A stretch of DNA of 64,000 nucleotides from contig NZ_VDUY01000001.1 in NCBI RefSeq assembly GCF_008039575.1, positions 310,001 to 374,000 of the forward strand, read 5' to 3'. Positions within the stretch are counted from its first letter, which is position 1. Each line of letters opens with the position of its first letter. The notes under the pieces are model-generated. The model saw nothing but the letters and a program-made list of their open reading frames with translations, was not told where the DNA came from and made no database searches. This document shows, piece by piece, positions 39,040 to 47,454 of the stretch. Position numbers and translations under genes: made by a program. The DNA is from Zeimonas arvi. GTDB taxonomy: Bacteria > Pseudomonadota > Gammaproteobacteria > Burkholderiales > Burkholderiaceae_E.

Positions 39040-40479
39040 ATGACCCAGCCCAAGCCGCTTCCCCCGGTCGCCGACCTGCTGCGCGACTTCCACGCCGGCG
39101 CGCGCACGCCCGAAGGCCTGATGCGCGACTGCTTCGACACGATCGACCGGCTCGACGGCCAGATCAACGCGCTGCCCACCCGGGTGCCGCGCGAGCGCGC
39201 GCTCGAAGCCGCCGAGCGGGCGGGCCGCGCGATCCGCGCCGGCGAGCCGGTGGGCGCGCTGGCCGGGCTGCCCTACGCGGCCAAGGACATGCACCGCACG
39301 GCCGGCATCCGCACCACCTTCGGCTCGCCGATCTTCGCCGACCACGTGCCCGATCGGAACGACGCGATCGTGCAGCGGGTGCTCGACGCCGGCGCGATCC
39401 TGATCGCCAAGTCGAACACGCCCGAGTTCGCTGCGGGCGGCCAGACCTTCAACCCGGTGCTGGGCACCACCTGCAATCCGCACGATCCGCGCCGTACCTC
39501 CGGCGGTTCCTCGGGCGGCGGGGCCGCGGCAGTCGCCTCCGGCATGGCCGTGGTGGCCGACGGCTCGGACCTGGGCGCCAGCCTGCGCAACCCGGCGGCC
39601 TTCTGCGGGGTGGTCGGGCTGCGCCCGTCGACGATCTCGAACCCGGCGCTGATGCCCGACGCCAACGGCTTCAACACGATGAACACCGTGGGCTCGATGG
39701 CGCCGCGGGTGGCCGACCTGCGCTGGATCAACCGCGCGATCCACGCGCCGATGCCCGCCCGCCCGATGGCCGACTGGCTGGCAGCGATCGACGCCGAGGC
39801 TGCCGCGCGCAGGCGCGCCGCAGCCGATCGCCCGCTGCGCCTGGCCTACTCGATCGACGCCGGCGGCGCGATGCCGGTGGCTGCCCCGGTGCGCCGCGCC
39901 CTGCAGCGCGCGATCGACACGCTGCGCACCCGGGCCGGCGCCAGGGGCATCGAGCTGGTCGAAGCCTTTCCCGACATGGCCGACGCCGACGACTGCTTCC
40001 AGGTGTTGCGCGCCCAGTACTTCGTGGAAAACCTGGGCGAGCTGTACCGCACCGACCGCGCGAAGATGAAGGACACGGTCGCCTGGAACATCGAACAAGG
40101 GCTGGCGCTCACGCCCGAGCGGCTCGCCGCGGCCGCCGTCACCCGCACACGGATCTTCGCGCGCGTGGCCGCGTTCCTGGGCGGCTTCGACGCCTGGCTG
40201 CTGCCCACGGTGCAGGTGCTGCCCTTCGCGCACGAGATTCCCTTCCCCACCGAGATCGACGGCAAGCCGCTCGCCACCTACATCGACTGGGTCAAGAGCT
40301 GCTACTGGATCACGGTGAGCGGGCACCCCGGCCTGTCGCTCCCGGCCGGTTTCGAACCCGACCCGGCCGATCCGCTCGGCGTGCCGCTGCCGGTCGGTCT
40401 GCAGTTGGTCGGTCACTACGGGCGCGACGAAGCGCTGCTCGATGTGGGCGAGCGGATCGAAGCGCTGCTGGCGGGCTGA
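39040..40479 (+). CDS. Amidase (amidase-signature family)
   Basis: Amidase-signature hydrolase of 479 aa with the Ser-cisSer-Lys triad: lysine in 'GLPYAAKDMHRT' (about 84), the cis-serine in the Gly/Ser-rich 'RRTSGGSSGGGAAAVASG' (about 160), and the nucleophile in 'GSDLGASLRNPAAFCG'. Cleaves carboxylic amides of unknown identity. Normal length, cytosolic. The ATG at 39040 is preferred over longer frames because similarity begins shortly after it. Convergent with the TPM gene, and its stop lies within a 21-bp repeat array. Confidence 0.93.
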   Translation: MTQPKPLPPVADLLRDFHAGARTPEGLMRDCFDTIDRLDGQINALPTRVPRERALEAAERAGRAIRAGEPVGALAGLPYAAKDMHRTAGIRTTFGSPIFADHVPDRNDAIVQRVLDAGAILIAKSNTPEFAAGGQTFNPVLGTTCNPHDPRRTSGGSSGGGAAAVASGMAVVADGSDLGASLRNPAAFCGVVGLRPSTISNPALMPDANGFNTMNTVGSMAPRVADLRWINRAIHAPMPARPMADWLAAIDAEAAARRRAAADRPLRLAYSIDAGGAMPVAAPVRRALQRAIDTLRTRAGARGIELVEAFPDMADADDCFQVLRAQYFVENLGELYRTDRAKMKDTVAWNIEQGLALTPERLAAAAVTRTRIFARVAAFLGGFDAWLLPTVQVLPFAHEIPFPTEIDGKPLATYIDWVKSCYWITVSGHPGLSLPAGFEPDPADPLGVPLPVGLQLVGHYGRDEALLDVGERIEALLAG

Positions 40480-40543
40480 TCAGAGGATCGCGGGGCCTTC
40501 CCGGAGAATCGCCGGCGGTTCTCAGAGAATCGCCGGCCTATTC
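40480..40543. repeat. Three imperfect tandem copies of a 21-bp unit
   Basis: The unit recurs at 40480, 40501 and 40522 with the shared core GAGAATCGCCGGC perfect in copies two and three and altered in copy one (GAGGATCGCGGGG). Copy three encodes the last residues and stop of the reverse-strand TPM protein, and copy one abuts the amidase stop. It looks like duplication of a gene end between convergent genes. Confidence 0.7.
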
Positions 40544-41031
40544 GGCAACTCGTTCTCGTCCGTCTCCGGGGACACCAGGGGGAAGGCCTCGGCCAGGTCC
40601 TGGTTGAGGCGAGCGATCGCGTCCAGCAGGCCCTGCTCGCCGCGGCCGGCGCCAAGCCCCTCGCCCAGCCGGTCGCAGACCTGCTGCAGCTCGGGCGCGC
40701 CGAGCGCCGCGAGCGCAGCCCGATCGGCCACGATCTCGATTGCTTGGTCCGCCACCATCAGGTAGACCAGCACGCCGTTGTTGGCCTCGGTGTCCCAGAC
40801 ACGCAGTTCGGAAAAGACCTCCAGCGCACGCTCGCGCGGCATGACACCGCGTGCCACCCGGTGCCAGGGCAGCGAGGCCTCGATCGCGATGCGGATCTCG
40901 GCGCAATGGCCGCGCTCGCCCTCGCTCACCGCTTGCTCGATCCGACGCAGGCTCTCGTCGGGAAAAAGCCGGCGCACGTCCCGCGCGTCGCAGGCGAGGT
41001 GCGCCCAGATCCTGGCGAGCCCGCGCTTCAT
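40522..41031 (-). CDS. TPM-domain protein (small, no membrane segment)
   Basis: TPM (TLP18.3/Psb32/MOLO-1) domain protein of 169 aa. The pattern 'DESLRRIEQAVSEGERGH', 'AEIRIAIEASLPW', 'RERALEVFSELRVWDTEANN', 'GVLVYLMVADQAIEIVAD' fits the domain, whose members have acid-phosphatase or assembly-factor roles. No signal peptide. I choose the ATG at 41031, whose A overlaps the stop of the larger TPM gene (TGATG), so translation is coupled. Third gene of lemA-tpm-tpm. Confidence 0.82.
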   Translation of the reverse strand: MKRGLARIWAHLACDARDVRRLFPDESLRRIEQAVSEGERGHCAEIRIAIEASLPWHRVARGVMPRERALEVFSELRVWDTEANNGVLVYLMVADQAIEIVADRAALAALGAPELQQVCDRLGEGLGAGRGEQGLLDAIARLNQDLAEAFPLVSPETDENELPNRPAIL

Positions 41032-42008
41032 CACCACCCCCCCGAGGCGCCGCCGCCGCCGAAGCCGCCGCCGCCCCCGCGAAAGCCTCCGCCACCGAAG
41101 CCGCCACCGCCGCGCGGGAAGCCGCCTCCGCCCCCGATGCCCCCCGGAAAGCCGCCGGGACCGGAACGCCAGGTGTGCGGACCCACCCTGCCCATGCCGG
41201 CGCCCACGCCCATCACGAGCAGCACGAGAAACATCAGCAAGCCGGCGCCGATCGCCAACGGCAGTCCGGCCCCGAACACCCAGGCGCTGGCGCCACCGAA
41301 CAGCGCGCCGGCCGAGGAGCCGAGCACCCGGCCGAAGATCTGCCGCAGGATGAGTCCCGCGAAGAAGGCCAACAGCAGCACGCTCACCCAGTCCACGCCC
41401 GAGTCGCCCGCGCCAGCCGCCGGCGCCTGACCGCGCGCAGGCGCGGGGAGTTCCTCGCCGTCGATGAGCTTCATCAGCGCATCGACGCCGGCCTCGACGC
41501 CGCCCGCGAAGTCGCCCTGGCGGAAGCGCGGCGTGATGATGTTCTCGATCACCTGCCTGGCCCGGGCATCGGGGATCGCGCCCTCGAGCCCGTAGCCGAC
41601 CTCGATCCTCAGGCGCCGATCGTCCTTGGCCACCACCAGCAGCACGCCGTCGTCGACCCGCTGCCCGTCGACCCGGCCGCGGCCGATCTTCCAGGCCTCG
41701 GCGACCCGGATCGAGAAATCCTCGATCGGCTCGGGCGCCGTGCTGCCCACCATCAGTACCGCCAGCTGGCTGCCCTTGCGCTGCTCGAAAGCCTGCAGGC
41801 GCGACTCGATCCGCGCGCGGGCGGCGGCGTCGAGCGTGCCGGTCAGGTCGGTGACACGGGTTTGCAGCGGTGGCACCGGCTGCAGGCCGGACTGCGCGGC
41901 GCCGGTGAGCGGCGCCAGCAGCAGCGCAAGGACGAGCGAGAACAGCGCCGCAAAGGCGGCCCAGGACCGCGCTGCGGCCCTCGATCCGGTCCTTGCGTCG
42001 GGCTTCAC
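41031..42008 (-). CDS. TPM-domain membrane protein with Gly-rich tail (YgcG family)
   Basis: Protein of 325 aa with a signal peptide (about 1-38), a periplasmic TPM domain (about 45-180: 'RVTDLTGTLDAAARARIESR', 'LAVLMVGSTAPEPIEDFSIR', 'DDGVLLVVAKDDRRLRIEVG'), two hydrophobic segments around 215-275, and a C-terminal tail of about 45 residues made almost only of Gly with Phe, Arg and Pro. This is the usual YgcG layout next to LemA. The GTG start at 42008 overlaps the lemA stop (GTGA). Likely membrane-anchored with a partner LemA; the function of the family is unsettled. Confidence 0.88.
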   Translation of the reverse strand: MKPDARTGSRAAARSWAAFAALFSLVLALLLAPLTGAAQSGLQPVPPLQTRVTDLTGTLDAAARARIESRLQAFEQRKGSQLAVLMVGSTAPEPIEDFSIRVAEAWKIGRGRVDGQRVDDGVLLVVAKDDRRLRIEVGYGLEGAIPDARARQVIENIITPRFRQGDFAGGVEAGVDALMKLIDGEELPAPARGQAPAAGAGDSGVDWVSVLLLAFFAGLILRQIFGRVLGSSAGALFGGASAWVFGAGLPLAIGAGLLMFLVLLVMGVGAGMGRVGPHTWRSGPGGFPGGIGGGGGFPRGGGGFGGGGFRGGGGGFGGGGASGGW

Positions 42009-42616
42009 TTCGCTCCGGCAGGCGCCGGCGTGCCGCGGCCGAAGTCCACCGTGGGCGGCTTCGAGAGCTCGCGCTCGTTCTCGACCGCGAACTGCGGCTT
42101 CGGCTTGTAGCCGAAGACCATCGCGGTCAGGTTCACCGGGAACTGGCGCACCAGCACGTTGAACTGCTCGACCGACTCGATGTAGCGGCGCCGCGCGACG
42201 GTGATCCGGTTCTCGGTGCCCTCGAGCTGGGTCTGAAGATCGCGGAAGTTGGCGTCGGACTTCAGCTGCGGATAGTTCTCGGCCACCACCAGCAGGCGGG
42301 ACAGCGCGCTGCCCATGTCGCGCTGGGCCGCCTCGAACTGCTGCAGCGAGGCCGGATCGCCCGGGTCGACGCGCACCTGGCCCACCCGCGAGCGCGCCTC
42401 GGTGACCGCGATCAGCACCTCGCGCTCCTGCTCGGCGAAGCCCTTGACCGTGTTCACCAGGTTGGGGATCAGGTCGGCCCGGCGCTGGTACTGGTTGAGC
42501 ACCTCGGACCAGGCCGACTTGGTGGCTTCCTCGGCCTGCTGGATCGAGTTGTAGCCGCAGCCGCTCAGCGTTGCCGCGGCGACGACGGCCAGCAGCCATT
42601 TCGCGATTCGGTTCAT
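42005..42616 (-). CDS. lemA: LemA family lipoprotein
   Basis: Protein of 203 aa. The N-terminus MNRIAKWLLAVVAAATLSGC ends in a lipobox (LSGC), so the mature form is probably lipid-anchored at Cys20. The rest is the LemA helical bundle: 'NSIQQAEEATKSAWSEVLNQ', 'YQRRADLIPNLVNTVKGFAE', 'RFPVNLTAMVFGYKPKPQF' type C-terminus. AAGGAG precedes the ATG by 7 nt. First gene of a coupled three-gene unit with two TPM proteins. Confidence 0.92.
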   Translation of the reverse strand: MNRIAKWLLAVVAAATLSGCGYNSIQQAEEATKSAWSEVLNQYQRRADLIPNLVNTVKGFAEQEREVLIAVTEARSRVGQVRVDPGDPASLQQFEAAQRDMGSALSRLLVVAENYPQLKSDANFRDLQTQLEGTENRITVARRRYIESVEQFNVLVRQFPVNLTAMVFGYKPKPQFAVENERELSKPPTVDFGRGTPAPAGAK

Positions 42617-42739
42617 GTGCCAGCTCCTTGGTTTCGGTCCAGTCTAGCGCAGCCGTGCTGAAGTACTGCTGAAGTACCATGCTTCGTCTCCCAGGCATGT
42701 CTTCCGCCCAGTGCGCCTTCCGGATACCCGCGCCCAACG

Positions 42740-43741
42740 ATGAACACCCAAGCCTCCCGTCGCCGCGCGCTGGCCGGCCTCGCCGCCGCTGTCCTGCCCG
42801 CCACCCTGTCCCTGTCGCCCGCGCGCGCGTTCGCGCAGGCCTGGCCCAGCCGGCCGATCCGCCTCGTGGTCCCCACGCCGCCCGGCAGCTCGGTCGACGT
42901 GGCCGCGCGGCTGATCGCCGAGGGCCTGCGCGGCAAGCTCGGCGGCGCCACCGTGCTGGTCGAGAACAAACCGGGGGCCGGGGGCACCATCGCCGCGGCC
43001 GACGTGGCCCGCTCCGCCCCCGACGGGCACAGTTTGTTCGTGGGCTTCAATGGCCCGCTGGCCACCGCCGAGCACGTCTTCCCCAGGCTGCCCTACAAGC
43101 CGCTGGAGAGCTTCGCGCCGATCATCGCCACCGTGTCGCAGCCCCACGTGCTGGTCGTCAATGCCGCCCATCCGGCCCGCACGCTGCGCGAATTCGTGGC
43201 CGGCGTGAAGGCCGCGCCCGGCAAGGCCAACTACGCGTCGGTGGGCAATGCCAGCGCCTCGCACCTGACCATGGAGCTGTTCAAGAGCGCAGCGGGGCTG
43301 TTCATCGTCCACATTCCCTACAACGGCGGGCCGGCGGCCACGCAGGGCCTGATCGCCGGTGACGTCGACGCGCTGTTCACCGCCTACGTGAACGTGCAGG
43401 GTCCGGTGTCGGCCGGCCGCCTGCGGGTGCTCGCGCTCGCCGAGAAGAAGCGCTCGCCGCGCCTGCCCGAGGTGCCGACCTTCGCCGAGCAGGGCGTGCC
43501 CCAGGTCGACGCGCCGCTGTGGAACGCGATCGTGGCGCCGGCCGGCACGCCCGCCGAGATCGTCGGGAAGCTCAATGCGGCGATCGACGCGGTGCTCGCC
43601 GAGCCCGCGGTGCGCGAGAAGCTCGCCGGCGGCGGCATGGACGTCATCGGCGGCCGGCCCGAGCTGCTGGCCGAGATGATGCGCACCGAGTCGGCCAAGT
43701 GGCTGCCGGTGGTCCGTCGGCTGGGGATCAAGCCGGACTGA
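42740..43741 (+). CDS. Bug-family (TctC-like) solute-binding protein
   Basis: Periplasmic receptor of 333 aa. The N-terminus MNTQASRRRALAGLAAAVLP includes an Arg-Arg pair and a hydrophobic stretch, so export may be by Tat or Sec; cleavage is likely after AFAQ. Mature signatures are WPSRPIRLVVPTPPGSSVDV, 'VLVENKPGAGGTIAAADVA' and 'PDGHSLFVGF'. No permease is nearby, as for most Bug proteins in Burkholderiales. Ligand unknown. It lies between lemA (divergent) and msrA (convergent), as a single-gene unit. Confidence 0.92.
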   Translation: MNTQASRRRALAGLAAAVLPATLSLSPARAFAQAWPSRPIRLVVPTPPGSSVDVAARLIAEGLRGKLGGATVLVENKPGAGGTIAAADVARSAPDGHSLFVGFNGPLATAEHVFPRLPYKPLESFAPIIATVSQPHVLVVNAAHPARTLREFVAGVKAAPGKANYASVGNASASHLTMELFKSAAGLFIVHIPYNGGPAATQGLIAGDVDALFTAYVNVQGPVSAGRLRVLALAEKKRSPRLPEVPTFAEQGVPQVDAPLWNAIVAPAGTPAEIVGKLNAAIDAVLAEPAVREKLAGGGMDVIGGRPELLAEMMRTESAKWLPVVRRLGIKPD

Positions 43742-43760
43742 AGAAGACTCGCGCCCGCGC

Positions 43761-44300
43761 TCAGCGCTTCCTGAGACGCGCCGCGAAGGCGCGCCGGAAC
43801 TTGGCCACCTTCGGCGCCACCACCGCCATGCAGTAGCCCTGCCAGGGATTGCGCTCGAAGAAGCGCTGGTGGTAGGCCTCGGCGGCGTACCAGGTGCCGG
43901 GCGGCTCGATCGTGGTCACGATCGGCGCGTCGAACACGCGGTCGGCCTGGAGCTTCGCGACGAAGACCTCGGCCTGCGCGCGCTGGGCCTCGTCGAGCGG
44001 GAAGATCGCCGAGCGGTACTGGGTGCCCACGTCGTTGCCCTGCCAGTTCAGGGTCGTCGGATCGTGGGTGCCGAAGAAGATGCCAAGCAGGTCCTGGTAG
44101 CCGATCCGGTCGGCGTCGAACTCGATGCGCACCGCCTCGGCGTGGCCGGTACGCCCGCCGCAGACCTCTTCGTAGCCGGGGTCGGAGGTCTGGCCGCCGC
44201 AATACCCCGATTCGACGGACAGCACGCCGTCGACCTCGAGGAACACCGCCTCGGTGCACCAGAAGCATCCGCCTGCCAGGATCGCAACCTGCCGGTTCAT
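43761..44300 (-). CDS. msrA: Peptide-methionine (S)-S-oxide reductase
   Basis: Repairs oxidised methionine in proteins, S-epimer. The 179-aa protein carries the catalytic [11 protein letters not shown] motif near residue 10 and the downstream '[14 protein letters not shown]', '[23 protein letters not shown]' and '[15 protein letters not shown]' segments, including the recycling cysteine near the end of the last one. Cytosolic, normal length. Its ATG overlaps the stop of the DUF1992 gene by 4 bp, so the two form one unit. Confidence 0.96.
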   Translation of the reverse strand: MNRQVAILAGGCFWCTEAVFLEVDGVLSVESGYCGGQTSDPGYEEVCGGRTGHAEAVRIEFDADRIGYQDLLGIFFGTHDPTTLNWQGNDVGTQYRSAIFPLDEAQRAQAEVFVAKLQADRVFDAPIVTTIEPPGTWYAAEAYHQRFFERNPWQGYCMAVVAPKVAKFRRAFAARLRKR

Positions 44301-44677
44301 GCCTTCTCCCTGTCGAAACGTTCGAGGAGCGCCCGCCGATATTCGAGCGCCGCGCCGGTGGTCAGCGCCGCCCCGCGCGCCTCGAGCGCAATGGACAGCG
44401 CGAGCAGCCTGCGGCCCGCCCGCTTCGCCTCCGGCGAATCCTCGGGCGCGTCGACCGCCACCCGCAGCATCGAATCGAGATCGAGCAGCGCCTCGACCTC
44501 GGGCGGCACGTAGCCTGCGTTCTTCAGGATGCGGAAGGCCACCCGCAACTCCTCCGGCACCAGCCGGTCGTCGTCGAGGTCCATCGGCTTGCCCGCGCCC
44601 GGCAGGTCGTCGAAGGCGCCCTGGCGGCGCGCCTCGTCGATGCGTCGTTCGATGAGTTCGTTGAATGCGGCGAACAT
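44297..44677 (-). CDS. DUF1992 (DnaJ-homologue-like) protein
   Basis: Protein of 126 aa. The N-terminal '[20 protein letters not shown]' and '[20 protein letters not shown]' segments match the DUF1992 domain found alone in bacteria and in a eukaryotic DnaJ homologue. Predicted helical and cytosolic, function not known. First gene of a unit with msrA; the divergent SDR starts 96 bp away. Confidence 0.85.
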   Translation of the reverse strand: MFAAFNELIERRIDEARRQGAFDDLPGAGKPMDLDDDRLVPEELRVAFRILKNAGYVPPEVEALLDLDSMLRVAVDAPEDSPEAKRAGRRLLALSIALEARGAALTTGAALEYRRALLERFDREKA

Positions 44678-44733
44678 CCGATGAACTTACCAGAGATGGC
44701 CGTCAGACCAGCGCACCTCCATGCGGCAAGCCC

Positions 44734-44739
44734 TAGAAT
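44734..44739 (+). promoter_or_regulatory. Candidate -10 box for the SDR-dehydrogenase-BKACE operon
   Basis: TAGAAT, five of six matches to the sigma-70 -10 consensus, 35 bp before the SDR ATG. No clear -35 hexamer is present, so an activator may be needed; the LysR gene at the far end of the operon is one candidate. Confidence 0.35.
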
Positions 44740-44773
44740 GGCCGACTGTCGAACGAACGAGACCGGGGAGGCC

Positions 44774-45550
44774 ATGGACACATCGATGAACGGCAAGCGG
44801 GTGCTGGTGACCGCCGGCGCGCAGGGAATCGGGCTCGCGATCGCGGAAACCTTCGCCAGCGCCGGCGCGCAGGTGCACGTCTGCGACGTCGCCGCAGCCG
44901 CGCTCGATGCCACCGTCAAGAGTCTGCCCGGCGTCACCGCCTCGCTGACCGACGTCGCCGACGACGCGCAGGTCGAGGCAATGTTCGCCGACCTGCGCCA
45001 ACGCTGGCGCACGCTCGACGTGCTGGTGAACAACGCCGGCATCGCAGGCCCGACCGCGGCGGTGGAGGACATCTCGCTGGCCGACTGGAACCGGACGCTG
45101 GCAGTGAACCTGACTGGCATGTTCCTGTGCACGCGCGCCGCGGTGCCGATGCTCAGGAAGGCCGGCGGCGGCTCGATCGTGAACCTGTCCTCGGTCGCCG
45201 GCCGGCTCGGCTTCCCGCTGCGAACGCCCTACTCCGCCACCAAGTTCGGCGTGATCGGCCTGACCGAGACCTGGGCGATGGAGCTCGGCCCCGCGAAGAT
45301 CCGCGTCAACGCGATCCTCCCGGGCGCGGTGTCGGGCGACCGCATCGAGCGGGTCATCTCGGCCAAGGCCGAGGCGCTGGGCATCGACAGGGACGCGATG
45401 CGCGAACGGCTGGTCTCCAAGGTCTCGCTTCGCACGATGGTGAGCCCCTACGACATCGCCAACCAGATCCTCTTCATCTGTTCGCCGGCCGGACAGCACA
45501 TCAGCGGGCAGAGCCTCTCGGTCTGCGGCAACGTGGAGCATCTCGGATGA
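44774..45550 (+). CDS. SDR-family oxidoreductase
   Basis: Classical SDR of 258 aa. Glycine motif TAGAQGIGLAIA near residue 13, NNAG near 87, catalytic serine in 'IVNLSSVAG', Tyr-Lys pair in 'YSATK' near 155, and 'RVNAILPGAV' thereafter. The C-terminal 'ISGQSLSVCGNVEHLG' replaces the usual VDGG. GAGG lies 6 nt before the ATG. It overlaps the next dehydrogenase by ATGA, so it belongs to a catabolic operon acting on a hydroxyacid, with BKACE as the cleaving enzyme. Substrate not deducible. Confidence 0.9.
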   Translation: MDTSMNGKRVLVTAGAQGIGLAIAETFASAGAQVHVCDVAAAALDATVKSLPGVTASLTDVADDAQVEAMFADLRQRWRTLDVLVNNAGIAGPTAAVEDISLADWNRTLAVNLTGMFLCTRAAVPMLRKAGGGSIVNLSSVAGRLGFPLRTPYSATKFGVIGLTETWAMELGPAKIRVNAILPGAVSGDRIERVISAKAEALGIDRDAMRERLVSKVSLRTMVSPYDIANQILFICSPAGQHISGQSLSVCGNVEHLG

Positions 45551-46506
45551 GCAAGCAAGCACCTGTCATGAAAGATGAAACCGTCGGAATCGTCGGCGCC
45601 GGCCTGATCGGCCGCGCCTGGGCCATCGTCTTCGCGCGCAGCGGCTTCCAGGTGCGGCTGCACGACCAGGTGCCGGCCGCGCTGGACAATTGCCTGGGCA
45701 TCATCGGCGAGCGCCTGCGCGACCTGGCCGAGTTCGGACTGATCGCCGAGCCGCCCGAGACCATCCTGGCGCGGATCCGTCCCTCGCCTTCGCTGGCCGA
45801 GGCCGTCGGCGAGGCGGTGCTGGTGCAGGAGAACGTGGCCGAGAAGCTGGAAGTCAAGCGCGAGATCTTCGCCGAGCTCGACCGCCTGGCGCCGCCCCAC
45901 GCAGTCCTCGCCAGTTCCACGTCCTGGCTGCCCGCGTCGAGCTTCACCGAGCACGTGCCGGGTCGCGCGCGCTGCCTGGTCGGTCATCCGGTGAACCCGC
46001 CCTACCTGGTGCCCCTGGTCGAGATCGCGCCGGCGCCGTGGACCTCGCCCGAGGCGGTCGCGCGCGCCCGCGAGATCTACGCGAAGGCCGGCCAGACGCC
46101 GGTCACCCTGAAGAAGGAGATCACCGGTTTCCTGCTCAACCGCGTGCAGAGCGCGGTGCTGAGCGAGGTCTTCGCGTTGTATCGCGAGGGCTACGCCGAC
46201 GCCGAGGATCTCGACCGCGTGCTCAAGGACGGCCTGGCGCTGCGCTGGTCCTTCATGGGCCCCTTCGAGACGATCGACCTCAACGCGCCCGCGGGGCTGG
46301 CCGACTACGCGGCCCGATTCGGCGGCACCTATCGCGACGTGGCCGCCAGCGCGGTCGCCTTTGACTGGGACGCCGAAACCGTCGCGAAGGCCGATGCCGA
46401 ACGCCGGAAGCAGTTGCCGCTCGAGGACATCGAGAAGCGCTCGGCCTGGCGCGACCGCCGGCTGATGGCGCTGCTCGCGCACAAACGCAGTCAACCCGAA
46501 TCCTGA
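45547..46506 (+). CDS. 3-hydroxyacyl-CoA dehydrogenase-family protein (CRYL1 / carnitine dehydrogenase type)
   Basis: NAD-dependent beta-hydroxyacid dehydrogenase of 319 aa. The Rossmann GAGLIGRAWA is near residue 17, the catalytic histidine is in 'RCLVGHPVNPPYLVPLVE' near residue 145, and 'GFLLNRVQSAVLSEVF' opens the C-terminal helical domain. This single-domain layout is that of L-gulonate 3-dehydrogenase (lambda-crystallin) and L-carnitine dehydrogenase, acting on free acids rather than CoA esters. It would make a beta-keto acid, the substrate class of the BKACE enzyme encoded 12 bp downstream. Confidence 0.88.
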   Translation: MSKQAPVMKDETVGIVGAGLIGRAWAIVFARSGFQVRLHDQVPAALDNCLGIIGERLRDLAEFGLIAEPPETILARIRPSPSLAEAVGEAVLVQENVAEKLEVKREIFAELDRLAPPHAVLASSTSWLPASSFTEHVPGRARCLVGHPVNPPYLVPLVEIAPAPWTSPEAVARAREIYAKAGQTPVTLKKEITGFLLNRVQSAVLSEVFALYREGYADAEDLDRVLKDGLALRWSFMGPFETIDLNAPAGLADYAARFGGTYRDVAASAVAFDWDAETVAKADAERRKQLPLEDIEKRSAWRDRRLMALLAHKRSQPES

Positions 46507-46518
46507 GAGAGACCCATC

Positions 46519-47448
46519 ATGGCCAAGCAGAAAGTCATCATCACCTGCGCCGTCACCGGCGCGATCCACACGCCCTCGATGTCGCCCTACCTGCCGGTGA
46601 CCGCCGACGAGATCGCCGACGCGGCGATCGGCGCGGCCGAGGCCGGCGCAGCGATCGTCCACCTGCACGCCCGCAAACCCGAAGACGGCAGCCCCTCGCA
46701 GGACCCGGACCTGTTCCGCGCCTTCCTGCCGAAGATCAAGGCGGCGTCCAAGGTCGTGATCAACCTCACCACCGGCGGCGCGCCGACGATGGGTGTGGAG
46801 GAGCGGCTGCAGCCCGCGCTGCAACTGAAGCCCGAGGTCGCCTCGCTGAACATGGGCTCGATGAACTTCGGCCTGTACGAGATGCTGAACCGCTACAAGG
46901 AGTTCAAGCACGACTGGGAACGACCCTACCTGGCGGGGTCCGACGACCGGATCTTCCGCAACACCTTCAAGGACATCGCCTACATCCTCGAGTCGTGCAG
47001 CGACAACGGCACGCGCTTCGAGATCGAGTGCTACGACATCGGCCACCTGTATACCGCGTCGCACTTCTTCGATCGCGGCCTGATCAAGGCGCCCTTCTTC
47101 ATCCAGTCGGTGTTCGGACTGCGCGGCGGCATCGGCTCGCACATCGAGGACGTCATGCAGATGAAGCGCACCGCCGACCGCCTCTTCGGCAACGACTACC
47201 TGTGGTCGGTGCTCGGCGCGGGCCGCTCGCAGATCCCGATCGCCACCGTGTCGGCGGCCATAGGCGGCAACGTGCGGGTGGGCCTCGAGGACTCGCTCTG
47301 GGACGGCCCCGGCAATCTGGCGAAGTCGAACGCCGACCAGGTGAAACGGATCCGCACCGTCATCGAGGCCTTGTCGCTCGAAGTGGCCACGCCCGACGAG
47401 GCGCGGGCGATGCTGCAACTGAAGGGCGGGAACAACGTGGGCTTCTGA
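46519..47448 (+). CDS. BKACE (beta-keto acid cleavage enzyme, DUF849)
   Basis: Protein of 309 aa of the 3-keto-5-aminohexanoate cleavage family, which reacts a beta-keto acid with acetyl-CoA to give acetoacetate and a new CoA ester. The metal-binding 'VHLHARKPEDGSPSQDPDLF' (HxH, about 48-67), 'VINLTTGGAP', 'IECYDIGHL' and 'ATVSAAIGGNVRVGLEDSLW' segments are all family signatures. In Burkholderiales these genes often sit with dehydrogenases that make their substrate, as here. Candidate substrates include dehydrocarnitine-like compounds, unproven. Confidence 0.93.
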   Translation: MAKQKVIITCAVTGAIHTPSMSPYLPVTADEIADAAIGAAEAGAAIVHLHARKPEDGSPSQDPDLFRAFLPKIKAASKVVINLTTGGAPTMGVEERLQPALQLKPEVASLNMGSMNFGLYEMLNRYKEFKHDWERPYLAGSDDRIFRNTFKDIAYILESCSDNGTRFEIECYDIGHLYTASHFFDRGLIKAPFFIQSVFGLRGGIGSHIEDVMQMKRTADRLFGNDYLWSVLGAGRSQIPIATVSAAIGGNVRVGLEDSLWDGPGNLAKSNADQVKRIRTVIEALSLEVATPDEARAMLQLKGGNNVGF

Positions 47449-47454
47449 TCGGCC

